Below, piece after piece: positions 52,626 through 64,000 of a DNA stretch of 64,000 nt. Made by a program: the position numbers and the translations under genes. The notes under the pieces are model-generated. The model worked only from the letters and a program-made list of their open reading frames with translations. It searched no databases and was not told where the DNA came from. The stretch's first letter is position 1, and every line of letters begins with the position of its first letter. The DNA comes from Geomonas subterranea (GTDB lineage: Bacteria > Desulfobacterota > Desulfuromonadia > Geobacterales > Geobacteraceae), in assembly GCF_019063845.1 (NCBI RefSeq), contig NZ_CP077683.1, positions 2,716,001 through 2,780,000 of the forward strand, in the 5' to 3' direction.

Positions 52626-54302
52626 ATGAAGATCCTGCTCTCCACCCTGCACGCCAAGTACGTCCACGCCTCGCTGGCACTCCCCTATCTCGCCTCGGCA
52701 TCCGCCACCCTGCCCGGTGTGGAGTTGCACATCCTCGAGATGACCATCAACGAACTGCCGGACCAACTGCTGGCGAAGCTTTACGCGGAGCGGGCGGACG
52801 TGGTCATGTTCTCGTGCTACATCTGGAACACTGAGCTGACGCTGAAACTGGCGTCGGATCTGAAGCAGCTCGCGCCCGAGACCTTCATCGTCCTTGGCGG
52901 CCCGGAGGTCTCCTTCGGCGCTTTCGACCTGATGGTGCGCAACAGCGCCGTCGACTGCATCGTGCGCGGCGAGGGGGAGCAAACCTGCCGGGAACTCCTC
53001 GATGCATTGGGCCGCGGGGAGCCGCTGGAGGAAATCGGCGGGATCACCTATCGCGAGGGAGAAGAGGTCATCGCCAACCCGGAACGTGCGGCGCTGGCGG
53101 AGCTGGACCTGGTTCCCTCCCCCTTCGCGGCCGGGCTCGTCGACCTCAAAAAACCGCTGGTGTATTACGAGACCTCGCGCGGCTGCCCCTTCTCCTGCGC
53201 CTTCTGCATGTCCTCCATCGAGAAAGGCGTCCGTTCCTTCTCCATGGAGAGGATCAAGGCGGACCTCCTGCTGCTCATGGAGGCCGGGGTGCAGACCGTG
53301 AAGCTCGCCGACCGGACCTTCAACTACGACGCCAGAAGGGCCAACGAGATCTGGAACTTCATACTGGAGCACAACCGCGGCAGCAAGTTTCATTTCGAGA
53401 TAGCGGCAGAGCTGCTCACCGGAGATAACCTGGAGCTGCTCGTACAAGTACCGGCTGGTATGTTCCGTTTCGAGATCGGGGTTCAGTCGGGCGGGGAGGA
53501 GACGCTGGCCAAGGTGGAGCGGAAATCGAGCCTGGAGAGGCTCTACGCCAACGTGGAGCGGCTCAAATCGGCGACGAAGGTCACGGTGCATCTCGACCTG
53601 GTGGCGGGACTTCCGGGGGAATCTCTGGAGGGGTTTCTCGCCTCGGTCCAGGGCCTCTTCACGCTCGACGCCGACCACATCCAGGTCGAGCCGCTCAAGG
53701 TCCTGAAGGGAACCGCGATGCGGGGGATCGCGCGCAAGGAAGGGTACGCCTATGCGGAGGCGGCGCCCTACAAGATACTGCGCACCCCGTGGCTCACGTT
53801 CGAGGAGATCCGGCGCATCGAAGGGATCAGCCGTCTCCTGGACCTGGTCTACAACAGCGGCAGGTTTGCCGCCACCATGCGGCTCTTCGCCGCCGAGCGC
53901 CCCCTGTCGCAGCTCCTCGACGAAGCGGCACAATTCTTCGAATCCGCCGGGCACTTCGCCGGCAACCTTTCCCTCGCCTCGCTCTTCGAGGCCCTTTGGC
54001 GCTTCGGTACCGGGGGGAGGGACGAGGCTGCAAAAGAACGCCTGCGCGATGCCCTCTGCTTCGACTTCTGCCTGACCGGCTACCCCGCAGGCAACCCTCC
54101 CAGCTTCTTCACCCGCGGCAGCGGACCGGACGCACCGGGCGCCCCCCTGCGCCTGGAAGCAAAGCCCGGGGAACGCGTGCGCTATTACCGCCGCACCTTC
54201 GCCCGGGATTACCGCTGCACACCCTGGCGCGAAGAGCCCACCGTCCTCACCTTCGTCTACCGCTCCGCCCCGGGGGCGGGACTCCAGGTACAGGTCCTCT
54301 AG
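52626..54302 (+). CDS. B12-binding-domain radical SAM protein with DUF4080-type C-terminus
   Basis: 558 residues. The N-terminus has a cobalamin-binding-like fold (LSTLHAKYVHASLALPYL; VLGGPEVSFG), then the radical SAM core with CPFSCAFC (CX3CX2C, about 187-194), and a C-terminal DUF4080-like part. ATG 52626 is chosen because the conserved N-terminus starts there; its ribosome site is weak. Such enzymes often do methylations or unusual C-C chemistry; substrate unknown. Confidence 0.9.
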   Translation: MKILLSTLHAKYVHASLALPYLASASATLPGVELHILEMTINELPDQLLAKLYAERADVVMFSCYIWNTELTLKLASDLKQLAPETFIVLGGPEVSFGAFDLMVRNSAVDCIVRGEGEQTCRELLDALGRGEPLEEIGGITYREGEEVIANPERAALAELDLVPSPFAAGLVDLKKPLVYYETSRGCPFSCAFCMSSIEKGVRSFSMERIKADLLLLMEAGVQTVKLADRTFNYDARRANEIWNFILEHNRGSKFHFEIAAELLTGDNLELLVQVPAGMFRFEIGVQSGGEETLAKVERKSSLERLYANVERLKSATKVTVHLDLVAGLPGESLEGFLASVQGLFTLDADHIQVEPLKVLKGTAMRGIARKEGYAYAEAAPYKILRTPWLTFEEIRRIEGISRLLDLVYNSGRFAATMRLFAAERPLSQLLDEAAQFFESAGHFAGNLSLASLFEALWRFGTGGRDEAAKERLRDALCFDFCLTGYPAGNPPSFFTRGSGPDAPGAPLRLEAKPGERVRYYRRTFARDYRCTPWREEPTVLTFVYRSAPGAGLQVQVL

Positions 54303-54415
54303 TTTCCCGTCTCAGCCGCGTCCCGCGGCATCGGTCCCCTCTTGCATCCTCGACACAGCACGGGATACTTTCCGCTTAGCGCGCTCTCATCACACAATGC
54401 CGCAGCGGAGAGGCC

Positions 54416-54658
54416 ATGGAATACTTCACGGTTTGCTGCCAGCGCAAGGGAAGCGTCTCTATCGACGGGATCTACCAGGGTGAAAACAAGGACGGCGAAA
54501 CGCCCCGGGTGTTCCGGTGCCGCGCCGGTCTGCACGACATATCGCTGCAGTGCCGCGTGGGGCAGAAGTGCCGGGAGATGACACAGAGGGTCATCATCTG
54601 CGGGACCAACGCCATCGTCCCCCTGGTGGTCCGTTTCTTCTGCGACCTTCAGGAGTAG
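54416..54658 (+). CDS. Small cysteine-rich protein
   Basis: 80 residues with seven Cys (for example CC at 7-8, CRAG, LQCRVGQKC, IICG, FFC). GGAGAGG precedes ATG 54416. Short beta-like segments; no known family. It could bind metal or form disulfides. Confidence 0.6.
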   Translation: MEYFTVCCQRKGSVSIDGIYQGENKDGETPRVFRCRAGLHDISLQCRVGQKCREMTQRVIICGTNAIVPLVVRFFCDLQE

Positions 54659-54663
54659 CGCCT

Positions 54664-56118
54664 CTATGGCGCGGCTTTCAGGATCTGCAGCACGAACCTC
54701 CAGTATCTCGCAACGCTTTCGATGTAGACCCTTTCATCAGGCGAGTGCACCTTCTCCATGTTGGGCCCGAAAGAGACCATGTCCATCCCCGGAATGCGCT
54801 CTCCGATGATGCCGCATTCGAGACCCGCATGGATCGCCTTCACCTCGGGTTCCGTGCCGTAAAGATCGCGGTAGCACCTTTGCGCGAGCTTCAATAGCGG
54901 CGAATCGATGTTCGGCTGCCACCCCGGGTACCCCTCGCTCACCTCGACCACGGCACCACCCATTTCCAGGATGGACTGCACCGTGTCGACCACCTCGGTC
55001 AGGCGGGACGCGCTGGAGCTGCGCTGGCTGGTGATCAGGACCACTTCGTCCTGTTCCGTGTTGATCACGGAGACGTTGGTGGAAGTCTCGACCAGCCCCG
55101 GGATCTCCGCGCTCATGCGTTGCACGCCACTGGGGAGGGCGGAGATGGTCTTCAGCACCTGCCGCTGCAGGTGCGGCTCCATCACCGTCGCCGGCCCCGC
55201 CTCGCACGGCTCCAGGGTCAGTCGCACGCCGGGATCTACCGCCGGCAGCTCCGCGACGAATACCGCCGCCAGTTCCTCCACCACCGCCCGCGCCCCTGCC
55301 ACCAGCTCCGGCGCCAGGTACATCACCGCGCTGCACTCCCTCGGGATGGCGTTTCTCATGTTGCCGCCGTCGATGGCAGCGATCCTTCCCCCCAGCCCTG
55401 CCAGCGGCGTGAGCGCCCGGCTCAGCAGCTTGATGGCGTTGCCGAGCCCCTTGTCGATCTCGAGGCCTGAATGCCCTCCCTTCAGCCCCTTCACCGCGAC
55501 ACGAACCGGCACGGCGCCTGCGGGGACCGGCTCCCTCACCAGGGGCCACCTCCCCACGGTGTCCTTGCCGCCGGCGCAGCCGATGTAAAGGGCCCCCTCT
55601 TCTTCCGAGTCCAGGTTCAAAAGGGACCTGCTCGCCACGAGCCCCGGGGTGAGGTTCTTCGCCCCGCGCAGGCCGGTTTCCTCCTCCACGGTAAAGAGGA
55701 GTTCCAGCGGTCCGTGCTCGATGCTTCCATCCTCCATGATGGCGAGGGAAGTGGCCACACCGATGCCGTTGTCGGCGCCCAGGGTGGTCCCGTTGGCGGT
55801 CAGCACCTCGCCATGGCGCACCAGTTCAATGGGATCCTTCAGAAAGTCGTGCATCTTGTCCGCGTTCTTCTCGCACACCATGTCCAGGTGGGACTGCAGG
55901 CAGATGCTGCGAACCCGCTCCTTCCCCGGAGTGGCCGGAAGTCTCACCACGATGTTTCCGCAGTCATCCTTGGCCCGCTCCAGGCCCAGTTGCCCGGCAC
56001 GCTCCAGGATGTATCCGCCGATCCGGTCCTCGTGCCCCGACGGTCTGGGAATTGCGGATATCGCCGCGAAGCAGTTCCAGAATACTTGAGGCTCGATGCC
56101 ACCAATCGCGTCAGTCAT
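54664..56118 (-). CDS. pepD: Aminoacyl-histidine dipeptidase (M20 family)
   Basis: 484 residues, usual length of PepD. Metal-site motifs: SHLDMV (H77, D79), GADNGIGVA, EEETGLRGA and a late GLECGIIGER. A dimerisation/lid domain covers about 200-380. It cleaves Xaa-His and other dipeptides in the cytoplasm. CAGGAG precedes ATG 56118. Confidence 0.93.
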   Translation of the reverse strand: MTDAIGGIEPQVFWNCFAAISAIPRPSGHEDRIGGYILERAGQLGLERAKDDCGNIVVRLPATPGKERVRSICLQSHLDMVCEKNADKMHDFLKDPIELVRHGEVLTANGTTLGADNGIGVATSLAIMEDGSIEHGPLELLFTVEEETGLRGAKNLTPGLVASRSLLNLDSEEEGALYIGCAGGKDTVGRWPLVREPVPAGAVPVRVAVKGLKGGHSGLEIDKGLGNAIKLLSRALTPLAGLGGRIAAIDGGNMRNAIPRECSAVMYLAPELVAGARAVVEELAAVFVAELPAVDPGVRLTLEPCEAGPATVMEPHLQRQVLKTISALPSGVQRMSAEIPGLVETSTNVSVINTEQDEVVLITSQRSSSASRLTEVVDTVQSILEMGGAVVEVSEGYPGWQPNIDSPLLKLAQRCYRDLYGTEPEVKAIHAGLECGIIGERIPGMDMVSFGPNMEKVHSPDERVYIESVARYWRFVLQILKAAP

Positions 56119-56138
56119 GTCTGCTCCTGAATAAAGAA

Positions 56139-56165
56139 TTCCCCTGCAATTTCCTTGCAGGGGAT
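56139..56165 (-). terminator. Terminator of the M48 protease gene
   Basis: CCCCTGCAA / TTGCAGGGG stem, minus strand then AATTCTTTATT. It lies between the stop of the protease gene and the pepD start. Confidence 0.8.
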
Positions 56166-56205
56166 GAAGGGGCTGCTCGAAGCGGCTCTTTCTGCTGACG
56201 CCCGG

Positions 56206-57012
56206 CTAGAGGTTCTTGACCTTGGCCTTGACCCGGGCGAACTCCGGCGTGGAGTCGGGGAGCCAGTTCTTCGCCGGCAGCTTGGAGATCTCCTGCTGGA
56301 TGTCCTTGATCCGGTCCACCGTCTCCGGATGGGAAGAGAAATACTTGGCGATCTTGCCGGGCTGCCTCTCCTCGGCGGCGTCGAGCTTCTTGAAGAAGCT
56401 GACCATCCCCTCCGGGTTGTACCCGGCCTTGTACATGGTCTCCACGCCGAGGTAGTCGGCCTGGCTTTCCATCTCACGGCTGTAGTACATGCCGCCGGCC
56501 TTGCCGAAGAGGTCGGCCGCGATCTTGGAAAGCTCTCCCCCCTGCCCCCCCAGAAGCAGGCTCGTGATCAGGCTGTAGCCGTACTGCTGCGTCATCTGCC
56601 GGGTCGAGTGCCTCGCCACCACGTGGTTCATCTCGTGCGCCATCACCGCCGCCAGCTCGGTCTCGCTGGCCGCCGCCTTTAAGAGGCCGGTATTGACGTA
56701 GGTGTGCCCGCCCGGAATGGCGAAGGCGTTGACGCTGTCATCCCGCACCACCTGGAAGGTGAAAGGGAAATCCTGCTTGCGCACGCCGGTCAGTAGCCTC
56801 CTCCCGACGCCATCGATGTACGCCTGCACCTCCGGGTCCCTCACCACCGGGTGCTGCTTCTCAACCTCCACCGCGAACTTGTCTCCCAGCTCCTTCTCCT
56901 CGGAAACGGAAACCAGGTTGAATCCACCCACGGAGGACTTGTTGACGGCACAGCCGGAAAGGAGGGAAAGACTCAACAGGATGGGCAGGAAAAGCCTTTT
57001 CAGGTATTTCAT
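56206..57012 (-). CDS. M48-family metalloprotease lipoprotein (LoiP/YcaL type)
   Basis: 268 residues with lipobox LLSGC (Cys21) and the zinc motif HEMNH near residue 125, followed by the third ligand in EMESQADYLGV. Size and layout fit outer-membrane M48 lipoprotein proteases that clear misassembled envelope proteins. ATG 57012 with GGAGG 5 bases upstream; a TTG one codon earlier is less likely. Confidence 0.93.
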   Translation of the reverse strand: MKYLKRLFLPILLSLSLLSGCAVNKSSVGGFNLVSVSEEKELGDKFAVEVEKQHPVVRDPEVQAYIDGVGRRLLTGVRKQDFPFTFQVVRDDSVNAFAIPGGHTYVNTGLLKAAASETELAAVMAHEMNHVVARHSTRQMTQQYGYSLITSLLLGGQGGELSKIAADLFGKAGGMYYSREMESQADYLGVETMYKAGYNPEGMVSFFKKLDAAEERQPGKIAKYFSSHPETVDRIKDIQQEISKLPAKNWLPDSTPEFARVKAKVKNL

Positions 57013-57054
57013 CAAACAAACCTCCGGAATATAAATTATATGGTGCAGCAGGAC

Positions 57055-58707
57055 TCAACGATCGGCGGGATCTCTCCACTCCACCGCGCCAAAGGCCCTG
57101 TCACTGACAAAGGTGTAGACGAGACTCAAGGTACCTTCGGAACGGTATTTGGTGAGAATATTAGCATAGTTCGTGTCGCGTATCGACTCCGAATATTGCA
57201 ACCCTAGTGCGTGGTTGCCGTGGATTCTTATTGTCAGAGCACTATGGCCCCTGAACACGCTTTCCGAGCCGTCGTGATCGGGGCCGACACTGCTGACATA
57301 GTACCAGCGCCCGCTCAGGTCCACCATCGCCCTATCGCCAAAGAGGAAGTTCATCGCCAGCAGCACCTGCGGTGTCACCCCGTAGTGATACCCCCGCTCC
57401 TCCCGGACGTCCGATTCGAGGCCGGTTGCGCCGAAGCCTACCCCGCCGAGGAGCGACCCCTGGGCCGCCCCCCCGGGAGATATCCAGTACTGCGCGGTGG
57501 TACCCAGCGACAGTGCCGTGCTCGAGACCCTGAAGACGTAGGGGGAGATGTAGTCATAACTGCCGTAGAGCCCCCAGATGCCGCGATAATCCCTGCCTAT
57601 CTCGTACCTCTCCCCCTTCAGCAACCCCCTGATGGTGAGGGTGTCCACCAGGTTGTGCTGCCGGGCCCTGGTGGAAATCTCAAAGTTGAAGTAGTCGAGG
57701 GGGCGGTGGTAGCTGTAGCCCGGCTTCCCTGGCAGCCCGTAGGCCATGGAAAATTCCACGATGCCGATGCTGTCCTGGCTGCTCTCCTTTACCGGGGCGG
57801 TGAGGTTTTTTGAGTGAACGTCGAGGCTGAAACCGGCCCGGCACAGCCACAACGTGGCCGGGCTATGATTCGGAAAGACGGTGTCGAACCGCTTGCCAAA
57901 GAGCAGGCGATTGACCGCAGTCGGTGGAGAAATGGCCGCGGCGGCGAGCCGGTGCCCGATAGGAGGGTTCACCCCCCCCTCTTCCAGGACGAGGTCAGCC
58001 ATCCGGAACAGGGCCTCCCCAAGCAGGGCGCCCGCATTGCCCGTGGTTATGAGGTCGTTGGTCGAGGGGCGTGAATTCTCGCCGGCCATTTCCCACAAGA
58101 AGCTCCCGGCGTTGCTGTACACGAGCGACTGCCAGAAGTTCAAGCCGGAGGAGCGGGCCAGGCCGTACATGGTGGCGCCTTCGTACGGGTGCCCGAATTG
58201 GTTGACCTTGAATGTGTCCTGGTCGAAGGTCCAGTCCTGATGGGTCAGTTGATGCCAGAAGGTGGAAGGGTTGGTCGCATAGGTCCGTTTACCGTCGTCC
58301 GTCTTCTTGTCGTGCAACGCGATCCTGTCGAAAGCGTTGAGCAAAACGATAAAGGCGGGTATTTCAAGCGCGGGCACCACGTAGCTCTTGCCTTCGCCCG
58401 TCTCCCAGTCAAGTGCCGGGCGCTCCGGTGCGGCACCCTTTGCCCCCGGGGGAAGCATGTCGTTTTGGGCGACAGTGTAGCCGGAGCGGCTTCTAAGATT
58501 TCTCCAGCTGGAAAGCGACGGATCGTCGCTGGTTACCCGCCATGTGAACTCTTCTCCGGCGTGGTCAGATCCGATTGCACTGGTGTCGGCGGGAGGGTCA
58601 GTGGCGGTTGCCGTAGCGCCGCACACGTGCCCCGGCGCTGCCAGAACCACACACAGGACCATTATCACAAGCAGGAAGACAGGAGCAGATCCCGGTGAGT
58701 ATCTCAT
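57055..58707 (-). CDS. DUF3943 outer-membrane protein
   Basis: 550 residues with a signal peptide (VFLLVIMVLCVVLAAPGHVCGA). The DUF3943 block is clear: VNQFGHPYEGATMYGLAR, FLWEMAGENSRPSTNDLITT, GALLGEALFRMADL. The C-terminal half is barrel-like with alternating aromatic strands. ATG 58707 has GGAGG upstream and is preferred to 58722. Function unknown; the M48 protease gene follows closely on the same strand. Confidence 0.88.
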   Translation of the reverse strand: MRYSPGSAPVFLLVIMVLCVVLAAPGHVCGATATATDPPADTSAIGSDHAGEEFTWRVTSDDPSLSSWRNLRSRSGYTVAQNDMLPPGAKGAAPERPALDWETGEGKSYVVPALEIPAFIVLLNAFDRIALHDKKTDDGKRTYATNPSTFWHQLTHQDWTFDQDTFKVNQFGHPYEGATMYGLARSSGLNFWQSLVYSNAGSFLWEMAGENSRPSTNDLITTGNAGALLGEALFRMADLVLEEGGVNPPIGHRLAAAAISPPTAVNRLLFGKRFDTVFPNHSPATLWLCRAGFSLDVHSKNLTAPVKESSQDSIGIVEFSMAYGLPGKPGYSYHRPLDYFNFEISTRARQHNLVDTLTIRGLLKGERYEIGRDYRGIWGLYGSYDYISPYVFRVSSTALSLGTTAQYWISPGGAAQGSLLGGVGFGATGLESDVREERGYHYGVTPQVLLAMNFLFGDRAMVDLSGRWYYVSSVGPDHDGSESVFRGHSALTIRIHGNHALGLQYSESIRDTNYANILTKYRSEGTLSLVYTFVSDRAFGAVEWRDPADR

Positions 58708-58878
58708 ACCGCCTCCCATCACTCAGGTGACCGGGGCGCCAGCTCCAGCGGTTCCAGGCGGGCACGTGCGGCCGGCAGATGAGGGATAATGTCGGAAAAA
58801 TTAACACCCTATAATCTACCTGCACTCCTTTCGTTGTCAAGGTCGCGGCTCTTTGACGTTGAGTAAGCCCCGCGGCAT

Positions 58879-58911
58879 AAAAAAACCCCGCCGGCGGCGC
58901 CGGCAGGGCTG
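58879..58911 (-). terminator. Terminator after the second chemoreceptor
   Basis: AGCCCTGCCGGC / GCCGGCGGGGTT stem followed on the minus strand by a run of seven T. Confidence 0.9.
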
Positions 58912-58932
58912 TAAGTCCTGGCAAGGAAGAGG

Positions 58933-60624
58933 TTACAACTTACGGAAGGACTCCATCTCCCTGTGCATGGAAACGATGAGCTCGTTGATGGTCTCGATTT
59001 CGCCGAGCATCTTCTTCGCCTCTTGGGCGGTCCCCTGGATCAGCCGATCGACCTCTGCCACATCGTTACGCAACACGTCACCGATGGCGAGCTGCTCCAT
59101 GCAGGTTTCCTTCAACCGCTTCACCTTGTCGTTGTCTTCCTGCACGCTCTGCATGTACAGCCGGTTGCCGCGGACCTGTTCATCGGTGGAGCTGGTTATC
59201 TTCTTCGATAGGGCACGCATGCGCTCCAGGCTCCGGACGATCAGCTGGGCTCCGGTCTCCTCTTCCTGGATAGCGCGGCTGAACTGCTTGACGCGGGTCA
59301 GGTTTTTCTCGGCCTCCTCCGTGATGAGCCTGCTCCCCGACGCCTGCTCATTGGTGGCGGCCGCGATCTGCTGTACCATCCGCGAGGCCTCGGCGGCGCT
59401 GTCCTCGATCCTGTGCAGCGCCTCGTCAGCCTTCTCTGATACAGTCACCCCTTCGGCCACCTTATCCTTGCCAAGGCGGGCCGCCGTCTCGGCTGCGGCC
59501 GTCTCCTTCTGGATATTGGCGACCAGTTCCTCGATTTCATCGGTGGAAGCGGAGGTTCTCTTGGCCAGAGCGCGGACCTCCTCGGCAACCACGGCAAAGG
59601 CCTTACCCCGCTCGCCAGCCTGCGCCGCGATGATGGAAGCGTTGAGGGAAAGGAGGTTGGTCTGGGCCACGACCTCCTTGATGACATCGAGGAACTCACC
59701 CACGCGAAGGGAATGCTGTGACAAGCGGTTGATGGCATCGACGGAGCGGTCGCTGTGTTCCTCGATCGCGGTCATGGCGGCGATGGTTGCCGCCATAGCC
59801 TCCATCCCCTCCACTGCCTGGACCCGGACCTTGTCCGAGCAGTCCGAGGTGCGGCGGGCGTTGTCGCGGATGTCGCTGATAGAGTTACCGATGGCGAGGA
59901 TGGAGTTGTAGGTTTGTTCCGTGGAGTTGGTCAGCGCGTCGATGTTCGAGGCGGTCCCCTTGATGCTGGTGGCCATTTCCTCTATCGAAGCGGAGGTTTC
60001 CATGACAGAGGCTGAATATTCCTGGATGCTGAGGGCGATGGCGTCGGTGGCGGCACTCATTTCCGTGGAGATGGAAGCCCGCTCATCCGTGCGCACCGCG
60101 ATGTCCTCGATCTCCTTAAGCAGATCCTTGAAAAAGGCGTTCATGTCGTCGATCGCGCCGATGGTCTCTTGTTCCCTGGCGGCCTGTTTCTCGTTGTTGA
60201 GAACCGTCCTGGTGAAGTCTGCGGTGAGACGGCCATGGCGGCCGGAGATGTCGGCTGCCAGCTTCGATACGTTTTCCACCATCACCAAAACCCGGTGCAT
60301 CAGGGCTTCGTTGCACACCATCAACTGCTGCAATTCATCACCTTTTCCTGACATGGATGGGGTGGAATTGTCACCGGTGATCCTCCCCAGGATCTTCAGT
60401 TGCTGTTCGACGTAAAGCCTGAGCGCCTCCTTGATGATCTGGTAGCAAAACGTTCCGACGATGAATCCCGCAGCCAGACAGCCGAGGACATAGAGGGGTG
60501 CGAAGGCCTTGGCACCGAAGAAAAGCCAGGAATAGAAAGGAAAGATCACCCCCATGAGCAGGCCGAAGCAAACCATGAAGATGTATGTGCTGTGCAGTGA
60601 AGAGAGGTATTTCCTGAAAAACAT
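58933..60624 (-). CDS. Methyl-accepting chemotaxis-like protein with short membrane hairpin
   Basis: 563 residues. Two membrane spans (about 14-36 and 42-64) joined by a very short loop, so there is no periplasmic sensor domain; the signal must come from inside or from the membrane. The signalling tip [18 protein letters not shown] is near residue 315. AGGGGA precedes ATG 60624; the frame extends to 60654. It is a single gene ended by a strong terminator. Confidence 0.9.
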   Translation of the reverse strand: MFFRKYLSSLHSTYIFMVCFGLLMGVIFPFYSWLFFGAKAFAPLYVLGCLAAGFIVGTFCYQIIKEALRLYVEQQLKILGRITGDNSTPSMSGKGDELQQLMVCNEALMHRVLVMVENVSKLAADISGRHGRLTADFTRTVLNNEKQAAREQETIGAIDDMNAFFKDLLKEIEDIAVRTDERASISTEMSAATDAIALSIQEYSASVMETSASIEEMATSIKGTASNIDALTNSTEQTYNSILAIGNSISDIRDNARRTSDCSDKVRVQAVEGMEAMAATIAAMTAIEEHSDRSVDAINRLSQHSLRVGEFLDVIKEVVAQTNLLSLNASIIAAQAGERGKAFAVVAEEVRALAKRTSASTDEIEELVANIQKETAAAETAARLGKDKVAEGVTVSEKADEALHRIEDSAAEASRMVQQIAAATNEQASGSRLITEEAEKNLTRVKQFSRAIQEEETGAQLIVRSLERMRALSKKITSSTDEQVRGNRLYMQSVQEDNDKVKRLKETCMEQLAIGDVLRNDVAEVDRLIQGTAQEAKKMLGEIETINELIVSMHREMESFRKL

Positions 60625-60930
60625 AGAATCCCCTGTCGCATTCAAATATGCCAATTACTACATTAAAATCATGAAGGTGTCAATCCAATAGGTATAACAC
60701 CCTAACAGGCACAGTTTTAAGAGTAGTAAGCAGCGGTTCGAAAAAGAGGACACGTGCGGCGTAGAAGTAAAAAGGGTGGAAAGATCCCCCTCTCCCCCTG
60801 GGAGAGGGGCGGGGGTGAGGGCGCAGCCTGGGCGTGAAAGAGGCCGGCCCGGAGACGCTGGCAAGCCTTGGGTCAGAACGCGAGAAAGCCCCGCCTGGAC
60901 GAACCTGGCGGGGCTTTTTCTATTAAATTC
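60625..60930. other. Gap with extragenic repeat before the rRNA operon end
   Basis: CCCCTCTCCCCCTGGGAGAGGGG at about 60787-60809 is a dispersed palindrome; the rRNA terminator lies at 60885-60917. No gene is seen. Confidence 0.6.
60885..60920 (-). terminator. rRNA operon terminator
   Basis: AAAGCCCCGCC / GGCGGGGCTTT stem just past 5S rRNA; T-rich on both sides. Confidence 0.85.
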
Positions 60931-61043
<113 letters not shown>

Positions 61044-61143
61044 AGAAACTCTTGGTAAGGGCGAATGATTATTCACCCCTACAGTCTATTTCTCTTCAAT
61101 TGCATCATCATGAATGTAGGTTGCAGCATCGGCAGTTTATGAT

Positions 61144-61167
61144 CGGGGGGTGGAGAACCACCCCCTC
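61144..61167. other. Processing-type stem in the 23S-5S spacer
   Basis: GGGGGTGG / CCACCCCC hairpin in the spacer between 23S and 5S, likely a processing or folding element. No tRNA in this spacer. Confidence 0.5.
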
Positions 61168-61182
61168 TCTAAGAATTTTTAT

Positions 61183-64000
<2,818 letters not shown>

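Overview
The window looks like chromosome from a GC-rich Geobacteraceae bacterium (Geobacter, Citrifermentans or Geomonas type). The evidence is the many multiheme c-type cytochromes, outer-membrane OmcA/MtrC-family decaheme lipoproteins, a CX4CH cytochrome type described from Geobacter, large chemoreceptors and short dispersed palindromes. No species is claimed.

Region 1 (1-3.5 kb, minus strand) is glycerol catabolism: a small predicted outer-membrane barrel protein, glpK, and glpD cut by the window edge. Region 2 (3.6-19.3 kb, minus strand) holds two tandem paralogous five-gene operons. Each runs, in transcription order, barrel porin, pentaheme lipoprotein, CX2-4CH cytochrome lipoprotein, fibronectin-III lipoprotein, and decaheme OmcA/MtrC-type lipoprotein. 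Together each looks like a complete porin-cytochrome conduit for electron transfer across the outer membrane. A further lipoprotein gene follows the upstream operon. Both operons carry the same pair of short repeats about 165 and 225 bases before the porin start. Region 3 (20.1-26.6 kb) has an MFS transporter, a PstS-like binding protein, a chemoreceptor, proC, acyP and a DsbC-like thiol protein.

Region 4 (26,758-51,060) is a visibly AT-richer integrated island of about 24.3 kb. It is inserted in the 3' end of a radical SAM gene and bounded by 57-bp copies of that gene end. It encodes a tyrosine integrase, a primase-like replication protein and a serine resolvase (the last two present twice, in 3.27-kb inverted repeats), an IHF/HU protein, MucR-like and XRE regulators, and cargo. 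A third, inverted 57-bp att core with both phage-type arms lies inside the island, so integrase could invert segments as well as excise. The cargo includes a minus-strand gene group that I do not recognise as any named system: an FtsZ-like protein without the GTP-binding signature, overlapping a KAP-like P-loop NTPase, then an Abi_C/HEPN protein and a HEPN-like zinc-ribbon protein. Around it are three nuclease-like genes, a NYN-domain protein, a trypsin-like protease and a PrpA-like phosphatase. I infer an anti-phage or plasmid-conflict role for this cargo; it is not shown by the sequence.

Region 5 (51-60.6 kb) returns to core genes: two radical SAM proteins, a small Cys-rich protein, a PepD-type M20 dipeptidase, an M48 lipoprotein protease, a DUF3943 outer-membrane protein and a second chemoreceptor. 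Region 6 (60.9-64 kb) is the 3' part of an rRNA operon on the minus strand (5S, then 23S running off the window). Most of the long plus-strand reading frames opposite the GC-rich genes are antisense shadows and are omitted.
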